NCBI GenBank assembly: GCA_021432635.1
Contig: MU270025.1
Coordinates: 1,225,106-1,289,105, forward strand
Direction: 5' to 3'
DNA from: Thozetella sp. PMI_491
Lineage: Eukaryota; Ascomycota; Sordariomycetes; Chaetosphaeriales; Chaetosphaeriaceae
DNA length: 64,000 nt
Shown here: one piece after another, positions 59,864 through 64,000 of the stretch
Layout of the letters: the number at the start of each line of letters is the position of its first letter
Numbering within the stretch: the first letter of the stretch is position 1
Position numbers and translations under genes: made by a program
The notes under the pieces: model-generated
Database searches by the model: none
Seen by the model: the letters and a program-made list of their open reading frames with translations, nothing else
What the model was told of the DNA's origin: nothing

Positions 59864-61885
59864 ATGCGCCGAGCAGCTCAGATTGGGTGGGTGCAATTCG
59901 TTCTATTACAGCTTGCTTCCTTCACCCACGGGGGGGCGCTGCTAGCGCAGAGGACACCGGAATGTGCGGCCGAGACTGCGGATGGACCTATCATCATTAC
60001 TTCCGATTGCATTGACTCAGCCTATTCGGACCTGGTCGTCACTCAGGAGACTGACGAGACTGTGCCAGTGGTACATCACAAGGTCTCTGGGTACTTCAAT
60101 AACACCAACCTCCAGTTCAACATCTACTTTCCACCAAAGGAGACATGGCAGGGCCGCTTCTTCCAGTCAGTCTACCCGACGCAAGATGCGAATGCGGACG
60201 GCCAAACCATCGGCTTTGGCTCGGATAGTGGCGCATACACCGTGCAGATTACTGGCTCTTCCGGATACCGCGCGGACGCCGCCGCTGCCAAGTTCTCTAA
60301 GACCATTGCCGCCAAGTACTACCAGTATTCGGAGCTCCCAATCTATGGCTATGTTTACGGAGGAAGCGGTGGCTCCTATATGGCGGTCGGTGCCGTGGAA
60401 GAGACAGTTGGTGTCTGGGACGGTGCTGTGATCTTCGTTCAGGCAATTCCGGTTTCTATACCCAACGTCCCGGCTGCCAGGGCCTTTGCCGGCTTAGTCC
60501 TCCGGAACCAGTCGGCCCAGATCATTGATGCTGTTCGACCAGGCGGTAGCGGCGACCCTTATGACACTTTGAGCGCCATGCAGCGAGGCATGCTGCAGGA
60601 GGCCACCGCATTAGGAATCCCCCTTCATAAGTGGGAAGACTTTGACAAGGTCGCTGATACGTTCACTCTTTCCATACTTGCCTCTACCGTACAGGCCTAC
60701 GACGAGACCTATGCAGATGACTTTTGGAGCGCTCCGGGCTACCTTGGAAGTGAAGATTCGGAGCTAGGCGCATTTTTCAGGTCGTTGAAGTTCGATGTGA
60801 ATGTCACCATCGGAGCAATCACTCTTGACAGCCAAGGCGCCCCTGTGAGCTTTGATATTCAGGGACTACCAGCGCTTACGGACGCTCGAGGCCTAGAAAT
60901 CCAAGTGTACGGTACTAACTCATCTTTGGTTGGATTTCTGCAGGGTACGGTGGACAACACTTTGAACGTCATTACTGTCAGCACCGGAAACGACCAGGCT
61001 GTGTTGGATGCACTCCATGAAGGGGCTAAAATTGGAATCAACAATCACTGGTTCCTTGCTCTTCATGTCTATTACCGCTACCAAATACCACGCCGCCCTG
61101 GCTTCTACGAGTGGGACCAGTTTCTCGATGACGATGGTCAACCCATCTACCCGCAACGGGCCGTCGACGTTCCCGCTATGGTTGCTGCCGCCGTTAGTGG
61201 CGGCGCAACGCATACCGGCAAGATCAAATTCAAGGTCATCGTTGTCGACAATCTTTGGGACAGCGATGCGTGGTCGCCGCATGCTGACTGGTATCGTACT
61301 CAAGTCCGGGAGTCCCTTGGTGACCAATTCCATGACAACTATCGGCTGTACTACAACGATCATGCCGACCACAATCTGGGTCCACCGGGCCCAAACCGAA
61401 CCGCATATCTGATCACATACGACGGTATCGTGCAGCAGGCACTGCGCGATGTGAGCAGCTGGGTCGAGGCCGGCAAGGTGCCGCCGCAGTCTACTAAATA
61501 TTCTATCAACAACAGTCAGATCGTTGTCCCGGCTCTGGCCAGCGACCGACTGGGAATCCAGCCCACCGTTGACTTGAAGGTCAACGACGCCGCATCCGCG
61601 AGCGTACAAGTTGGACAATCGGTCACACTTAAGGCCTCGGTCCTCATGCCCCCTGAGGGAGGCAAGATTGTCTCTGCCGGATGGGACATCCTTGGCACCG
61701 GCGAGTTTTCCGCCGTCCAGGATCTTGTCCCTATCGAGGCCACTGAGCTCCAGATCACGGTAAGCTACCCAAACGCCGGCACCTTTATTGCAGGCATCAA
61801 AGTCACTGCCGAGCGTTACGGAAATCCCAACGCTACATATGCACTTGTCGCGAATATTGGCCGTGCTCGCGTCACGGTATCTTAG
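59864..61885 (+). CDS. Secreted tannase/feruloyl-esterase-like alpha/beta hydrolase
   Basis: 673 aa in one exon. The frame is open to a TTG at 59852; the ATG at 59864 begins the signal peptide (residues about 1-27, ending FTHGGALLA). The alpha/beta-hydrolase core shows the nucleophile loop YGGSGGSYM with S168, an acidic loop VVDNLWDSDAW near 465, and the His region YNDHADHNLGPP near 500, consistent with a Ser-Asp-His triad like that of tannases. Early motifs IYFPPKETWQGRFFQ and SGAYTVQI also fit the fungal tannase-like family. Residues about 555-673 make a beta-rich domain resembling PKD/Ig modules (VGQSVTLKASV; GWDILGTGEF). No intron is needed. Substrate is unknown; an ester on plant phenolic or polysaccharide material is likely for the family. 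Confidence 0.8.
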   Translation: MRRAAQIGWVQFVLLQLASFTHGGALLAQRTPECAAETADGPIIITSDCIDSAYSDLVVTQETDETVPVVHHKVSGYFNNTNLQFNIYFPPKETWQGRFFQSVYPTQDANADGQTIGFGSDSGAYTVQITGSSGYRADAAAAKFSKTIAAKYYQYSELPIYGYVYGGSGGSYMAVGAVEETVGVWDGAVIFVQAIPVSIPNVPAARAFAGLVLRNQSAQIIDAVRPGGSGDPYDTLSAMQRGMLQEATALGIPLHKWEDFDKVADTFTLSILASTVQAYDETYADDFWSAPGYLGSEDSELGAFFRSLKFDVNVTIGAITLDSQGAPVSFDIQGLPALTDARGLEIQVYGTNSSLVGFLQGTVDNTLNVITVSTGNDQAVLDALHEGAKIGINNHWFLALHVYYRYQIPRRPGFYEWDQFLDDDGQPIYPQRAVDVPAMVAAAVSGGATHTGKIKFKVIVVDNLWDSDAWSPHADWYRTQVRESLGDQFHDNYRLYYNDHADHNLGPPGPNRTAYLITYDGIVQQALRDVSSWVEAGKVPPQSTKYSINNSQIVVPALASDRLGIQPTVDLKVNDAASASVQVGQSVTLKASVLMPPEGGKIVSAGWDILGTGEFSAVQDLVPIEATELQITVSYPNAGTFIAGIKVTAERYGNPNATYALVANIGRARVTVS

Positions 61886-62409
61886 GGTGATCCTTGGACG
61901 AACGGAGGTTTCTCAAAAGAAATAACAAAAACGAGGCTTTCCGATTTGGCGCACTATATCTACATCTACATTCATTCGCTACCTTAGGTAGCAATCTCAT
62001 TCCTAGGTCAGATGCCGGGGTACATGTCTCCCTATACTTAGGTACTCAATGTAGCAGAAACTACGTTCTAGTCTCAGTGCCGAAGCAATTTTTGGCGAAA
62101 AGTGTCTAATAGATGGGACTACGCTACCGACATATAGCGTATCAAAGTCTAGCGACTACGGTGGGGAATGTGTTTTAGGCCATGCTGGTAATGATTTTAT
62201 GTCTCAGTGCAGAATCATAAAACTGGTGCCATATATATAGATACCAAGGGAAAATACAGAGGCTGATCAGGCTTCACTAATAGGAGAGAATAGTCCGGCC
62301 AGGTAAATCTTGGAACTCATACTAGAGGGCCTCTAGTAGTGAAGCAATAACTTCTCACCCCTATTTAATACGAAGAGCTGAACCCTACCCTCCTCCTCTT
62401 TTCCTTCAC
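61886..62409. other. Intergenic between hydrolase and GH5
   Basis: Convergent 3' flanks, AT-rich, with TAGGTA words. No gene seen. Confidence 0.45.
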
Positions 62410-63894
62410 TTAAGAGCGCGGGGAATTCGTCTTTTGAACAGATTTGGCATGATCCGACATGATCTTGTTGAGACCGTGGCGCTGCACGCACTGCTCGAAG
62501 CTGAAGCTCCTTGCGAGCTCGTCAAGTTCCGCCTCGCTTTTGTCACGGAATAGTTCTGCGAACTCGCGCACAAAAGACCCCGCTAGGAAGCAGTTGATAA
62601 CAGATCGCTCGATATGGCGCCGAGTGTCCCAGTTTGGCGGATAAGTATGCGTAGCTGTGGGCGAAACGCTATCGATCCAATGGACCACGGGGTCTAGCAC
62701 CTCGTCCAATAGAGGAGTGGGGTACATGACCACTGCATCTAGCTGCAAGCTGTCCTTCTTCTTGATAAAGGGCCCAACAAGCTTGAGCCAGGGAGATTCG
62801 GCCGAAGTGTAAAGCATTCCCTGGATGCCAATATCCTTGTACAGCCAGATACACCAGGGTATCTGGGCCTTCTCGTAGATACGTAGCTGCTCGCCGAGCA
62901 GATTGTACCGGCAAGCGTTGGTTTTTTCGGCATCAGGATCGCGCTCATTGGAATAGACGGGTCCGAACTCGCCGTTCCAGATGGGGACGCCATTCTTGGT
63001 GTGGAACTCGCACTTCCGGCTAAAATTGGCTGCGAGCTTGTCCTTCTGCTCCTGGGTGCCTTCATAGAGCTGGCCGACTGGAAAGCCCATCTTGCTGTAA
63101 TCATGGATCGAATACGCGCAGTTGGGCAGAACTTCGTCAAAGCCCTGCCACTCCATGGCGAATGTATTTCCATCGAGCCAGAGAATGTGGTTGGGGTCGA
63201 TCGCCCGAATGGCTTTCTCAAGTCGCTTGTAGAAAGTGGGCAGTCTGGTATAGTGAGGATCGCACGGCTCGTTAATAGGGTTGTAGCCGGCAACCCACGG
63301 GTTGTCCTTGTACCGACCAGCAATCTGCTCCCAGAGCCAGATTGTCCTGTCTTGGTGGTCCTTGTATTCCCAGAAAGCGGCGTAGCTCGTGGGGTTATCG
63401 GAGTGCCAGTCGGGATTCTGACCGCCGGGCACAGTGTGCATGTCCAAAATGGTGTAGATACCTTCCTTGGAGCAAAGGTCAACAACGCGGTCAATGTGCT
63501 TAAATCCCTCCTCTTTGATTACGCGAGGGTTCAGATCGTCCTCGAGATGCCTGTAGTTGAATGGGACACGCAGGGAGTTGAGGCCCAGGGACTTGAAGAA
63601 GCGAGCATCATCTTCAGTGTAGAAGTGGTATAGGAAACGGTCGAAGAAGTAAGCGGCTTTCTTAGGCCCGAGGACGCTGGCCATCTCAGTGCGTAAATGA
63701 GCCTCGTGCCCTGGGTATCCAATGAGAAAGTTCTCCATGCTTCGAAATAGTGTCAGCGGAGACCACAGTCGGTCGGGGTCGAGTATTTCTCCTCACTTCA
63801 TCCATCCTCCCAGACCGGCACCCCGCAGAATGACGAGATCTCCATTTTCGTCGACAATTCGTGTGCCCTGAGCTTTCAGGAATCCAGTCGCCAT
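62410..63894 (-). CDS. Intracellular GH5 glycosidase (exo-beta-1,3-glucanase-like)
   Basis: Two exons on the minus strand: 63894-63797 and 63739-62410; 475 aa. The first exon gives MATGFLKAQGTRIVDENGD and RGAGLGGWM; splicing (GTGAGG...AAG) makes GGWMNMENFLIGYPGHE, the family's start. TIM-barrel motifs: SLRVPFNYRHL, ILDMHTVPGGQN, acid/base E190 in NPINEPCDPH and nucleophile E290 in IWNGEFGPVY. No signal peptide, so probably cytoplasmic. The family is often annotated 'exo-beta-1,3-glucanase' or 'cellulase', but I cannot fix the GH5 subfamily or substrate. It is whole, with about 150 residues after the barrel. It closes the CAZyme block at the window's edge. Confidence 0.9.
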
Positions 63895-64000
63895 GGCTAA
63901 GTTGTTTCCAGTATTCTTCTATTCGAACACATCGTCGACCAAACTAGCCTGCGCTTCTAGTTTGGTTACGAGCCCCGGTATAAAAGATGAAAAAGAAAAC
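63895..64000. other. Upstream DNA of the GH5 gene
   Basis: Start of the GH5 promoter, cut by the window end. On the minus strand it opens with a T-rich run (about 63980-64000). Confidence 0.5.

Noticed and set aside
63001-63633. Plus-strand open frame of 210 codons
   Set aside because: Antisense shadow of the GH5 gene.
1-64000. tRNA, rRNA, CRISPR or virus-like elements
   Set aside because: No cloverleaf-type A/B boxes, rRNA stretches, spaced repeats, or reverse transcriptase, integrase or capsid motifs noticed by eye; a profile search would be needed to exclude them.

Overview
The window is nuclear DNA of a filamentous ascomycete (Pezizomycotina, most likely a Sordariomycete). Evidence: short GT-AG introns of about 47-150 nt in most genes, protein families confined to these fungi (HET, DUF1996, PTH11-like rhodopsin, LaeA-like methyltransferase, Zn2Cys6 regulators, CAZymes), and long AT-rich gaps with CCTAGGTA/TAGGTACC-like words. 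Most genes are split, so I rebuilt the exon structures by eye from splice signals, reading frame and family consensus. They are models and have not been tested with RNA data.

Layout. 1-9 kb: a secreted Cys/Thr-rich protein, a signal-peptide SET-domain protein, a HET protein with an unusual signal-like N-terminus, and a secreted DUF1996 protein. 9.8-13.4 kb: a short-chain dehydrogenase (SDR) and a fungal transcription factor without a zinc cluster. 13.6-19.3 kb: ER glucosidase I (GH63), divergent from a type II membrane protein with a fucose-lectin-like ectodomain. 19.8-32.6 kb: metabolism genes with the look of a secondary-metabolite tailoring set but no backbone enzyme: a LaeA-like methyltransferase in nine exons, a P450 with one in-frame stop, a PTH11-like 7TM receptor, a secreted FAD oxidase and a second SDR.

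34.7-63.9 kb is a carbohydrate-degradation block: GH20 hexosaminidase with a LamG-like tail, secreted GH35 beta-galactosidase, the remains of an amino-acid permease and of a GH2 glucosaminidase that have both lost their 5' halves at one junction, intracellular GH78 rhamnosidase, a decayed GH43, a fragment of an MFS sugar transporter, a Zn2Cys6 regulator, an intact intracellular GH43, a secreted tannase/feruloyl-esterase-like hydrolase and an intracellular GH5. Secreted enzymes could trim a complex glycan outside the cell, and the signal-less GH78/GH43/GH5 could finish imported oligosaccharides, with the Zn2Cys6 protein as candidate local regulator. The broken members (GH2, permease, GH43, transporter) suggest that this function is being partly lost.

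Most premature stops fit C-to-T or G-to-A change, as in repeat-induced point mutation (RIP), but this is only suggestive. I saw no tRNA or rRNA gene, no CRISPR array, and no recognisable virus-like or retroelement copy. The nearest thing to a new signal at DNA level is a 10-base word, AATACGACAA, found five times in gaps of the CAZyme block, once as a perfect hairpin.
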